Assembly: GCF_000218685.1 (NCBI RefSeq) | Contig: NW_006763302.1 | Span: 37,180-101,179 of the forward strand | Direction of reading: 5' to 3' | DNA from: Serpula lacrymans var. lacrymans S7.9 | Taxonomy: Eukaryota > Basidiomycota > Agaricomycetes > Boletales > Serpulaceae | Length of the DNA stretch: 64,000 bases | Shown: one piece after another, positions 10,381 through 21,147 of the stretch | Numbering within the stretch: position 1 is the first letter of the stretch | Layout of the letters: each line of letters begins with the position of its first letter | Translations under genes and position numbers: made by a program | The notes under the pieces: model-generated | The model's input: only the letters and a program-made list of their open reading frames with translations | Databases searched by the model: none | Told to the model about the DNA's origin: nothing

Positions 10381-12120
10381 ATTTTGGCAGGGATTTTTGT
10401 GATTTTCTGTTAGATACTTCAATCTTATCTTATCTTGGGACGTTGGAATATCAAACAATCATTTGAACTCAGTAAAAGACTGATAATTGCCTGAGAATGT
10501 TGCCAATACAGATCTCTCCTCAATACGGTGATATTATAGGGTGAAGCGCGAATTTTTTGACTCTCATGCTAGTCCAAGTTAATCCGAGCACATGAGAACT
10601 CAAAGCACTTGGTGCAGGCTATTTTATGTTAGATGTATTATATGAATTTTATTCATGAGTTCAGGGAACGGTCCCCAATATATCTGACAAGCATATTTGG
10701 TGATATTGAAGAGTTTGTATGGTTAATTGTTTGCTCTAATTTTTTTATTTTCTTTCTCTCATATTTTATAGCGGTGGTCCTAGTACTTTGGCTTTTTCTG
10801 AATCCTCCCATCTCATATTTGAATTTAATGCTATAGAGGAGGCAGCCAGGGCTTTTAAGCAGTAATCTCATATATTTGTAGCTGTTATTTGTATATTGCG
10901 CTTTTATAAATTATTGATATCTTTGACTGTTTTTACATTTTGAAAATGAGTGAAAGTGGGATTGATCTAGTTAGCTTAAATGGTGTTTAGAGGAATGAAA
11001 GTCATTTATATCAATCTATTGCCAGGCCGTATACAGCTGGGGTGACTTTGATACATTTGACTTTTTATGCTATAGGCAATTTCTATATACTATAAGCCTG
11101 CACATTTTTAAATCTAGTGTGCTATAGTGCACTATAGCATGGAACTTTGCAAGATTTGCACTTACAGATCTGAACCAACCCGAGCAATTTTTTGTACTTG
11201 ATTACATTTATAGCCACATCATGTTTTCCTAATGTGCAATTTCAATTGCACAGGATACATCAGGCCAGAATAAAAATGGGTGTTCTGAACGCCCATTGAG
11301 GAGAGGAGCCTATATCCCTCAGCAGCAGTTAAATGGAGTTTTACAAAAGCCATCCCATTGTAGCCTTGTTCAGCTGAGTGGCATCCTGGACACCTGCATG
11401 GTGTTTGATGATGTTGTGCAATGCAGAGGATATGCCAGTTCCAGAAAGCACCCAATACAAAGCAAAGTTTTCGAGTGAACACACCATGATTTTTGAAGAT
11501 GGAGAAGGATAAAGAGGCACTAGACACACAAGTGATCAATGTGGCATGATTGCAAGACATATTCAATATTGATACAAGTAAATAATCATACAACTGTTGG
11601 TTACACATTGAGAAATTGTCAAACTTAACACTTTGCATAGTCAACTGTTCCTGCAGTCCTGGTTTATGTGGTGTCGATCATGGATTTATTTTCAAGAAAC
11701 AGCTTACCATGGAGATGATGGATCCTCATAATTGCCTAGCCACTTTGTGAGAAGGGAAGTCAGCTTGTCTCCCCTTGTGGGTGTCCTGGACGCCCAACAC
11801 TTGTCTCCACAGCTGCTGCCATATCCATCTGTCCAATAGGGTGTCCTAGATGCCCAGAACTTAGTCTTTTCATGTCCAATCAATGCTTGTTCATTCAAAT
11901 GATATAATTTGAAAGATACATATTTACAAACATACAAATGCACACACAATTGTTAGGTTACAGTAGTTTTGTTGGAAGTTCACACTTTCAACTCCAATGT
12001 GGCATTATCAATCTCATTACAAAACCTGCCACACTTATGCACCTTTGCCAAGCCAAAGTCTATGATGTAAAGTTTATTACCTTGACAACTGCGGACCACA
12101 TTTCGGGGCTCAAGGTTAGG
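10381..12120. other. No convincing gene; scattered GTCC hairpin motifs
   Basis: AT-rich sequence. The frame at 11219-11644 (minus) is open for 141 codons but shows no family resemblance. Two copies of the hairpin motif GGGTGTCCTRGAYGCCC lie at 11779-11795 and 11839-11855, related to the array near 13.7 kb. Confidence 0.45.
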
Positions 12121-13309
12121 TTAAACCTTAACCTGTTACGCACAGAAGAGCTTCAGCTTGCATGTCACACTTTGCATTTAAAGCAACCTTACCTGTTCTC
12201 CTTGTTGTTCACCATCATCCCCAGCTTTCCTGCCTTTGGGTGGTGGTGGCTGCTTAGGTAGATATTGTTCTAACAATGGTGATGGCGGATATTGTGATAC
12301 AAGGGCATACTGGGGCCCTGCGTATCCATGTGGATACCGACAGAGCATGGCATGAGTTAAATAAGAAACGAGACGAACCCAGTTTGTCTGCCTCGTCTCC
12401 AAGTCAGGTGGATTCCAATCATATATGACAGATATGGAGTATGTATTGCCCTTTCTATAGGCAAAAAAATATTCAGTGGAGGTTGAGATGATTTGATGTT
12501 GCAGGTGCCTGATATTTGATTGGGTCCACACCTCAATGCAGAAATGTCAATATCTGCTGCTCAACCAACATAAACAATACATTACCTTGGCAATTAAGGC
12601 CTGAGCCTTCACCTTCCAGTCTTGCTCGCCACTGTTCTCAGCTGACCGATTGGGGGTGTAAGTGCCCTCCACCACCCCTTGGCAGAATTTCCTCAAAGTA
12701 CTTCCCTGGTCTGATTTGCAGGCCTTGTTTGTCTTTAACTCCACCATCATGACTACTGAGTTGGCTTTTGAACTTGGTTCACCATATGGGAGGACAAGCA
12801 TGATGTCTGGTTGCCCTGCTCCACCACTTTGAGAGTGGGTGATCCGCAAGAAATGATGTTGCGGCCGCACCGCTACCGGACTGCCATGTATAATTGTCCA
12901 ATACAAGATTGTCCAGCTTTGTGAACTGGCATTGGGTGAGATATTCGTATATATCATTTTCCGTGTTGATTGTGGTAAAGGTAAACCCAGGCCTGAACCA
13001 GTCTGTGTAAACAGGCACAACACTCGGAGGGGGGCCATAAGAAGTCAGATGGTGGTGAACATCGAGGTTGTTGTAGACACGACTATTGTGAGCGGGATGT
13101 TGGAGCCAGAAATGGAGAGGATCAAAGGGTTGGAAATCATGAAGAGATGCCAGACAGTGCACCTCATCAAATGTGATGGTGTGCATGGCAGAGTTCATCA
13201 GGTTGCCATCAAGAGGAGAGTCAGGGCGGTCTTTGATCAGTAAAGCTAAGTATGTGGAGTCCGGAGCGCATAACTGCAAAGGATCTAGTAATACTGAAGT
13301 AGGTGCCAT
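12121..13309 (-). pseudogene. Unknown protein with PD-(D/E)XK-like motif, frameshifted
   Basis: The minus-strand start at 13309 (MAPTSVLLDPLQL) opens a frame to about 12876. A one-base shift there moves the coding signal into the next frame, which carries GQPDIMLVLPYG and, about 20 residues later, VVMMVELKTNK. This spacing resembles the PD...ExK core of restriction-fold nucleases. Introns at 12532-12585 and 12133-12192 (both GT-AG) link to an exon with RKGNTYSISVIYDWNPPD and a Pro-rich end. I do not recognise the exact family; the nuclease link rests on the motif only. The frameshift could be a decay mark or a sequence error. Confidence 0.45.
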
Positions 13310-14039
13310 TGGTGTTACTGGGAAGGTAGATAAGGAAGGTGATTTGACAAACTAGAGGACTGAGGTGATGTTACTTATACTTGCCATCGCGCCCTCATGA
13401 CATAAGCTGTATATGATAGAAAGGTGTGTTGTCTCTCGCCACGTGCTAGCTATGACAGTGGACACCTGACATACCGAGATTTTAGCGTTCCGCGCCTCCG
13501 AAGGTGAGATATTCCCCCTGCGTCATCTTCTTGGCGACAGAAGGCGTCGTATACATTCCAGATGTAGTAGATTAATACAGGGACATAACTTGATTTAATG
13601 CTGATATTTGCCACCAACACCAGGCAGACATGTGGGCGTCCTGGACGCCCGCCTGGCGCAGAGTGTTTTTAGTTCATAATTTTATTTGCTAGCAGCCCCT
13701 GCAACGCTTTTGGGCGTCCTAGACGCCCGCGTGGTGTTGGGAGTATTTTTAAGTCAATGATTCTATCCGCTACCAGCCCCTGCAACGCTTTGGGGCGTCC
13801 TGGACGCCCGCTAGGAGCATGGTACTGGTGATTTTCTTTTCTTTTTAAATTCTGGTAAAGATGTGTATACATGAATTTCCGCCACGAAACCAATAATATA
13901 ATAATACAATGACTCAAATTTTTACCAATAAAGCAGATAGGCATGAGATAGCGAATAATGAAATGCAATGCAGGGTTAGATTGGTGCGTCCATGTTCGCG
14001 GGCAACTGTTAATGCGAGAGTGGTAGTAAAGAGGAAGAA
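13310..14039. other. Intergenic, mainly the hairpin repeat array
   Basis: Holds the 78-81 bp hairpin repeats and AT-rich flanks. I see no supported gene; the open frame across 13669-13968 (minus) is read through the repeats. Confidence 0.5.
13634..13809. repeat. Tandem repeat carrying GGGCGTCC-N-GGACGCCC hairpins
   Basis: Three copies of a 17-nt hairpin (8-bp arms around one base) lie at 13634-13650, 13712-13728 and 13793-13809, spaced 78 and 81 bp. The spacers are also similar (ccagcccctgcaacgcttt before copies two and three). Variants occur at 11779 and 11839, and half of one near 15419. Confidence 0.85.
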
Positions 14040-15344
14040 TTAACGTTCAGGGGCCAGCATAAGCTCGCTTCCGGTTTTATCAGGAGAGCTAGGTTCAGTG
14101 GCTATATAAGCCCCATCAGGATCGAATGCCGGCGATGGAGGTGGTAGTGGTAGTGGTGCAGGAATAAGCATGTCCATACCATCGTCTTCCGAAAGTGGCG
14201 CTGGAGATGCTGTTATGACACGATCAAAGAAGCTATAGTTGAAAGAATCCTCCATGTTGGGTTCCGATGAAACCTGCTGCTGAGAGGTCGGGGAAAGGGA
14301 TCTATTCTTTGGGGCAGAGCGGGCAGATACGGATGATGTGACATGGGAGCCGAAAAAGGTGTAAATGAAAGGAATATGTGAATGTGTATTTGACGGGGAA
14401 GAATTGCAAGTGTGCCAATAACTTGGGCCTTCTGGGCGTAATGGACCAGAGGGTTGATTCTGTGGCGTCATTAGGCCCTCAGCAGCGGCCTGACAAGGTT
14501 TATAACGCGTTCCCAACGTATTACCACTATGGTCAATAAGTAAGTGAACAAAAAGACAGTTATCAAATACATACCATATCGCGCAGCCAACACCTTCTCT
14601 AACACAGCCACAAGCGCTTCGCATTATCTTCACGACAGCAGATCTCTCAAAATAAGAAGCATCCATAGGTATCACGGCCCCTGTAGCCTCTGCCTTTGCC
14701 ACCCATACACTCTGATGCTGCCGAGAAGAAGCGCGTGTATGTACTACGGCCCCACAACCATTAAGGCGTTTGGTTGAGAAGCGTTTGTGTGAATGAGGCC
14801 TGGGCGATAGTGGAGGATAAGAGGGCAGAGGCGAAGGGGAGAATGGTGGTACATGACCAGTGAAATCCGTTGATGATTCTTCACCTCCGCAAAACAAGGT
14901 ATAAATGTAAGTGTCTGGTTCTGCGGCAGCTCTCCGAGGTGGCACTCTTGACGACGACTCGTAACTTTGATCCCAAGCCTGGGACTCACCGTCGCTCGGT
15001 GGGTCTACTGGAACCCATGTGGGAGATCTGACAATGGGAGATCTGATAATGATAACTGCTGGGGGAGAACGCCTGCCACCTTCATTTTGCTGAGTGCTTA
15101 AGAGACCGTGGTCAAGCCTTATTGCACCTCGTCTTCGCAATCGTGAGGCTTCACCGGACCGAACAAGATCGGAAAGAACGATGGAATCATCGGCGTCCAT
15201 TGGCTGTATTGTTTCGATGGACTGAGAACGCAAGAACTGGGGTGGCTGTCTGGAATACCGCTGAGGCATTGCAGGGGATGATACAGAGATGATGGATGTA
15301 GCGTGTAAGGAGGACGTTGCCCAAGGTTCCGCCACAGCGCGCAT
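14040..15344 (-). CDS. Basidiomycete protein with Cys motif CGC...GCAICGNTLGTRYKPC
   Basis: Two exons, 15344-14575 and 14526-14040, flank a 48-nt intron (gtatgt...catag), giving 418 residues. Splicing restores RSACGCVREGVGCAICG followed by NTLGTRYKPC. This set of five or six cysteines looks like a small zinc-binding or disulfide knot. I recall the motif from uncharacterised basidiomycete proteins but know no function. The rest is low-complexity: Ser/Pro-rich N-terminus, an SPPAVIIIRSP block and an acidic Pro-rich C-terminus (PLPLPPPSPAFDPDGAYI). No signal peptide or membrane segment is visible. The intron could be missed in automatic models because the unspliced frame stays open. Confidence 0.65.
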   Translation of the reverse strand: MRAVAEPWATSSLHATSIISVSSPAMPQRYSRQPPQFLRSQSIETIQPMDADDSIVLSDLVRSGEASRLRRRGAIRLDHGLLSTQQNEGGRRSPPAVIIIRSPIVRSPTWVPVDPPSDGESQAWDQSYESSSRVPPRRAAAEPDTYIYTLFCGGEESSTDFTGHVPPFSPSPLPSYPPLSPRPHSHKRFSTKRLNGCGAVVHTRASSRQHQSVWVAKAEATGAVIPMDASYFERSAVVKIMRSACGCVREGVGCAIWYVFDNCLFVHLLIDHSGNTLGTRYKPCQAAAEGLMTPQNQPSGPLRPEGPSYWHTCNSSPSNTHSHIPFIYTFFGSHVTSSVSARSAPKNRSLSPTSQQQVSSEPNMEDSFNYSFFDRVITASPAPLSEDDGMDMLIPAPLPLPPPSPAFDPDGAYIATEPSSPDKTGSELMLAPER

Positions 15345-15562
15345 GGAGAATGCGTGGCTTTCGTCATTACGTCAGGCGTGGGAGTTTTAAATCATGTGTA
15401 ACGGAACAAACCGCCTACTAGACGCCCCTAAGTTTGGTTCAATAGGCCTGTATCGCCGAATGACACCTCACAACGTTGGTTTATTAGTAACTTATCAGTT
15501 TCAGTCGTGATATACAGTTGTTTCAGATACTGGATACTGGTTGGGCACAGAAACAACTTGCC

Positions 15563-17343
15563 TCAACTATAACATTTTCCCCAGTCGCCACCTCCGTCAC
15601 TTCTGGCATATCCTTGACTCTCGACAAACGCGTCGAGCTTACACATTCCTTCATCGCCAGCACCGCAGAACATCATAGGTTGTATGGCGTCATTGACGAG
15701 TATCCTCACGTAGTCCGTCTTCGTCCCCATGGATTGACATGTCAATTTCTCAACTATCATACGCGCGGAAAATGGAACCAGCTTGAAAGTAATCCACGTT
15801 CTGGTTGCGTCGGGTTTCAACGGGTCAAGTGGATGAGTCTGACGAAACAACCCGAGCGCGCTATAGATAGCAAGCATTTCGTTATCGTGAGAGAAGTCGG
15901 CATAAAATGTTCGGTCAAGGGGGAATGTCACTGGTGATGAATCAAGAGTCGAATTCGTTTGCGTGTGGTCCTCCACAGGCCGCCGAGTCAGGCGGGCAAT
16001 AAGTTCGTTGACGTATCCTACGCCTTGCACACGTCCAAGAGGATGACCATATCTAAATCTTACGATGAGAATAATCTCAACAAATCAACAAACTCACCCA
16101 GTGAAGTAGTATTTGGAAATATCGGTGTTATATTCGAACGCGTCTAGGTCATTCTGAGAAAAAAGGCTACAGACCAGGCTATCTTTATTGGAAGCTACAC
16201 TTTCAAATGCACAAAGAGACATCAGTGCTATGATATCACCTCTAGTGATATTGGCTCCAGGGGCTGCATTATTCAGACGATTTACGATGGAAGGTGTAAA
16301 AGCCGATTGCCATTCATCAGTCTGTGCCGACTGATGCTGAGCACTGGGACACATTTTATCGTCGAGGGTATTGTTCGACTAAAGTTGGCACATTGAGGAT
16401 AGGAGCCGGAGTCGTAGTCAAAATAATACCACTCACTGACTCGGATAAAATGACCGATAGTGTGGGTGAGTAGGTGTGATGACTGGCGAAGGTAAAGCCT
16501 TGTAACATTTATTGACACGGTTCAACTACTGTACTGAGAAAAGTCGTACCTGCAGTCCAATTCAACGCAGAAACAACCACACGGTCAGAGCTCGATGCTC
16601 GTACGAAGGGCAGCCGATCTCTCGCGAGCAGATGAGCATAGCGTCTGTAATGTTCTTGACCTGCATCGAAAGACCTATCTCCACAGAGTTAGCCATACCA
16701 ATCAAAAAGAGGTGTTTCGCAGTAACATACTGAGCAGCACCAAATGGGACAAGATTATCGACTCCCAGAGTCCATTCGTATTGTCGCAGAAATTGAAAAT
16801 TCTCATCATTATATTTCTCAACTTGTGAGAGTTTCTCTAAGGCAGACTTCATTTCCCTCGCTCTACTCTTTGTTGGATATCGTGCACCGTGTCTTTGAAG
16901 CTGCCGCACAGTAAATATATGGTCTTTCCGGATATCATTCAAACCCATACCAGGTTGACCTAAGATTAACAACTATTTATGTTTAACATCTCATGGACGT
17001 TATTGATTCTACGCACTTGCGTTACGACGCACTCATGTGGAGGAGGCGAATATCGCAGGATAGGAAAGTAAGGAGAATAGGAACCCCACGCTTGCTGAAA
17101 TTCCCGTGGTAGATTCAGAGATGATGTGGTCACATCACTTTCTGGGTAGTGTTTAGCGCATTTGGAGTTCAAAGATATCATATACAGTAGAAAAGGAGAT
17201 ATAATGAGAACCTTGAAGTTGATGCGACGCGAATATGGGGAGTATTCCTTCTTTTCAATGTCATCGAGCACTCCCTTGGGAGCGATAGTAGGCCGATCCA
17301 GGCGTGCTGAGTTTTCTAGAGTCATTGGATTGATAGCTAACAA
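15563..17343 (-). CDS. Histidine acid phosphatase (phytase-type), membrane-anchored form
   Basis: Seven exons: 17343-17017, 16959-16951 (9 nt), 16900-16731, 16674-16550, 16498-16437, 16378-16098 and 16058-15563; 489 residues. The catalytic RHGARYPT lies near residue 115 and the proton-donor pair in FYADFSHDNEM near residue 377, both hallmarks of the branch-2 histidine phosphatases that release phosphate from phytate and other esters. WGSYSPYFP and LPFVRASSSDRVV are also typical. The first 70 residues differ from the paralog: a basic stretch and then a hydrophobic segment (VLIISPFLLYMISL), so a signal anchor is likely instead of plain secretion. All six intron positions are shared with the gene at 18030-19692, so the pair is a tandem duplication. 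The start could be misplaced if an upstream exon exists. Confidence 0.85.
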
Positions 17344-18029
17344 AGAATCTCATCTATTATGAGAGAAAAGTAATGGGCGCTCGCTGGTCCGAAGGAACTC
17401 GTCACGGTGGCCACACTAACCTCCATTTGATTCAAGGCACGTTCCTTGAATTGCCAGTGCCGTACTAGTATCGTGGGATCTTCGTCGATTGCTGTACTTT
17501 GTTCACGTTTCCAAATGCTCCATGTGTATGTGATTCAAGAAGCAGACAAATCAGAAATGCTGATAGATGCTAAAGACAGGATAATATGTACTTGCACGAG
17601 TAACGAGAGCCGGTCACGGTTGGCCGCATCTGGTGTTCTACAAGGACTTCCTGATTGGGAATACTATTCCTATAGGATCCGCTTCAAGGTGCTGTTCTCA
17701 TAGTCTCCTATAAGTAGACCGTATTGACAGGGAGACAGACGTTCCTGAACTTGTAACGACTGTTCTCAGGCAAACGGCTGCCAACTTACCTGGACAGTGG
17801 TCTTCCAGAAATATTGCACAGAATATCTACTTAAAGCGAGTGCAAGGACGATACTTGGCTGGTGTTTCTTATTTTGAGTAGTAGCTGAAGCACTAAAAGA
17901 TCTTCGGTCCATATTTATACACATCCATCTCGTCTTATTTGCCAAGGTACGACATGACGGGATTTCCAAGAGCACCATGCCTGGAAGTACGGTGCTCCGA
18001 CTCCTATAAGGTTCTGGAACATCCTCCCT
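17344..18029. other. Intergenic between the phosphatase paralogs
   Basis: I see no gene. It should hold the promoter of the minus-strand gene ending at 15563 and the 3' end of the one ending at 18030. Confidence 0.5.
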
Positions 18030-19692
18030 TTAGCTAAAACAATTTTCCCACTCGCCATCCCCATTACTAGTGGCGAATTGTTGACTCTCCACAAATGCAT
18101 CAACTTCACATAATCCATTTCCGGTATCACCACAGAAGCCCAGCGACTGGACAGCGTCGTTCACCAATATTCGGATATAGTTTCCAGTTTCGCCATTCGT
18201 GTTACATTGTAATTTCTCGGTTATCATCCGAGCTGAAAATGGTACCATCTGGGAAAGGATCCATGTCCGGTTCGGATTCGGCTGAGAAAGGTCAAGTGGG
18301 GAAGTCTGATTGAATAGACCAATAGCGCTATAGATAGCGATCATCTCGGTGTCGTGGGTAAAATCGGCGTAGAACGTTCGATTTAGAGGAAAAGTGATGG
18401 GAGATGAGTCAAGGGTAGAGTTAGTTTGCGTTTCGTCTTGGACTGGTTCATCGGTCAGCCGAGCTATTAATTCGTTCACATAGCCCACACCCTGAACAGG
18501 ACCTAGCTCTTGACCGTAACTTAAAAATGACATCTGTTTTTAAATTTGTTATCCGTCAGAAATGAACTGACACAGCTTACCCAGTTCCATAATAATCACC
18601 AACGTCGCCATAATACTCGTACGAAGCCCATTCATCCGTTGTGAATATATTACAGAATGGGCTTGGTGCTTCGTTAGCAACAGTTTCGAAAGGACACAAG
18701 CTCATGAGATTGGCTATATCATCAAGAGAAAGGTCGGCGCCAGGGGCATCAGTGTTCAGGCGATCAGCTATCGACGGTGCGAAAACTGACAACCATGCGG
18801 CCGTCTGGTTGTCCGAGTTACCAGCATTTGTACACATATTGTCATCTAGGGTATCATTTCCCTACACGGGCGGAGATCAGGATATATTTACCTTGATTGA
18901 AGTTTTGAGGTACAAACCGATTCACTTATAATGACTGACAGCACAGGAGAGAATTGTTTATCACTGGCAGCAGCAAATCCTACGAAACGGGTATGAGCGA
19001 TAGGTCGAAAGAGGCCATTGTATTAACTACCTGCGGTCCAATTAAGGGCTGACATTACCACCCGCTCCGAATCCGATGCTCGAACAAACGGGAGTTCAGA
19101 ACCACTAATGAGACCGGAGTACCGGGCATAATGTAACTGGCCGGCATCATACGACCTACGATAGAAAGCGACTGTAAGATATGCGAGTTTATACCGCAAT
19201 TTATAACTTACTGGGCAGCACCATACGGAACAAGGTCGCTTTTACCAAGGTCATAAGTAAAGTTTTTCACGAACTCTAGCGGAGAGCTGAAGTTACTGGC
19301 CCCTTGAAGCTGCTTGACACTTTTCTTAATGGATTTTCCGTCAGAGGACGTGGGGTAGCGAGCGCCATGGCGTTGTAACTGGATAGGCCATCTCAGCGAC
19401 CAGCGACAAATGTAAGGCAGTTCAATTTGAAATGATATACCAGATTAACCTAAGATATTCGATAAGTTTGTCAACTGAATCACTGGAATCGAAGCCGGGA
19501 ACTTACTTGAGTGACAGAACAGCCGTCAGGCGGGGCCTGATAAGTATCGACAGGAAAGTAAGGAGAATATTGAGCCCAAGATTGCTCCATGCTCTGGGGA
19601 AACCCGAGCGAAGGTGTCGTCAAGTTGATAGTAGCGGCAGTGGCAAAGCCACTATACGCCAAGCCTAGGTAAGGTACGAGGGAAAGATACAT
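18030..19692 (-). CDS. Histidine acid phosphatase (phytase-type), secreted form
   Basis: Seven exons: 19692-19507, 19449-19441 (9 nt), 19378-19212, 19155-19031, 18979-18918, 18861-18581 and 18519-18030; 439 residues, the usual length of fungal phytases. The N-terminus MYLSLVPYLGLAYSGFAT reads as a secretion signal. The active site RHGARYPT lies near residue 68 and FYADFTHDTEM near residue 331. WAQYSPYFPVDTY and PPDGCSVTQVN are family marks. The enzyme should act outside the cell, releasing phosphate from phytate or similar esters. Exons 4, 5 and 6 have exactly the same lengths as in the tandem copy (125, 62, 281). The first hydrophobic stretch and the lack of an extension make this the more canonical copy. 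Confidence 0.9.
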
Positions 19693-21147
19693 TTTCTCCT
19701 ATCGTGGTCGTCTGAAGACTGGGTTGTGATCCAAATGAAAACTTAGACGCTCTTAAGTATAGACGACGGATAGCCACTTAAACGCAGCAAGACGTTTGCC
19801 GCCAGTACATCACGGGCAAAAGACGACCCAGAAAGAGCGACTGTATCGTAAGTTGCGGAAATACTAGTCAGGAACGCACTGATGCAGTGACAAGCGGATC
19901 TCGAGGGACACATCTCGACACCCTCAGACACATGAGGTAGCTGCTTGCCGAGAACTACCAGCCCTTTGGAGGCTTCTCCGAATCTACCGTTTAACGTGGC
20001 TTATCAGATTTACCGATGGAAGAATCGAGTAATTGACTAGAACAGCTTTGCCCATCACGGGGATTAGATTGCTAAAGAATAACGATTGCGTTGCCTCGCC
20101 CTCGCCGCACGGTGAAGATAATTTTGACCGTGAATGTGAGGTATGTATCTGTGCTGTCCAATGTTGCCAGATGAGAACAGCATCTCGAGCGTAAGTTTTA
20201 TCACATACCAATACATGGCTAGACTCAAAGTTCTTTAGAAGCACAAATTGTTCCAGGTGTTTCCTTGTGACTTCGCGATAGATATCTTTTCGCATGCTAC
20301 ATAGCTTTCAATATATAAATGTCGCCCGTGCCAGGCGCACGTGTGTTAGACCGGCCGAGTTGCACATGATTCCTACGGCTGACGCCCTTTCGATGTGCTG
20401 GATGTGGTAGATTTGACAGGTCCATCAAGAGCTGAGGCAATTTGTACTACAAAATCGATTGATGTTGAGTGACATGACATCTTCGTAAGCAGAAAAGTTT
20501 GATTCTCAGACCTGTCAAGACCATCGAACACAAACCAGATATTGTTCCACGGGCTATGACCATCTACAGTAGACCAATTGTGGGATCCATTATCGGAAGT
20601 ATCACACGTAGAAGGTCTGGATAGAATGTTTAACATATCCCCGTGGAATCAGCTACAACTTTTGAGGTGTTGGCCGCTACTGTGACCGCGGCTAAAGTAG
20701 GCAGCGCCGTAAATCGATGAGAATGGTGTGTTGGGCGCCAGGTCGTACGATAAGGCGAAAATGGGAGTACAGTTTAGAGAACGAGTAATCGCAGGGAAGA
20801 GCGGCCTAGCAGACTATAGATGGTAACTGAAATAAACCTGTGGGGGCAAAACCGTAATAGGTCAGGCTGAGGGATCACGCAGAATAGTCGCTCACCTAAG
20901 GGAATGCAAAGGACCAAGGCTATAGTTGGGGAAGCTTCCCTCTTTAATCTTCCTTTGGCGGTGTGATGAATAATAGTCCTTAGCCATGGTTGTATACGTG
21001 TTTTCTAACTGCAAGAGCGCTGAGCTGTGTATAGTAAGACGCCACGTTTTCCAAGGTCACGATAGGTGGCTGTGATGCTCTACCCTCAATATCACTCGTC
21101 ACCACGACCTTCCAAATTTATAGAAAAGGTGAACTGGCCCGCTCAGT
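19693..21147. other. Divergent promoter region between phosphatase and beta'-COP genes
   Basis: About 1.45 kb between two divergent genes. Open frames at 19984-20295 and 20373-20636 (minus) show no family resemblance or splice link. I cannot support a gene. Confidence 0.45.

Noticed and set aside
11219..11644. 141-codon minus-strand frame
   Set aside because: Composition and residue order look random; no related exon nearby.
13634..13809. CRISPR-like regular repeats
   Set aside because: Only three units with similar, not unique, spacers, and the genome is eukaryotic; this is an ordinary tandem repeat with hairpins.
19984..20636. Two minus-strand frames between the phosphatase and beta'-COP genes
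   Set aside because: No recognisable motif and no splice pair joining them; treated as promoter region.
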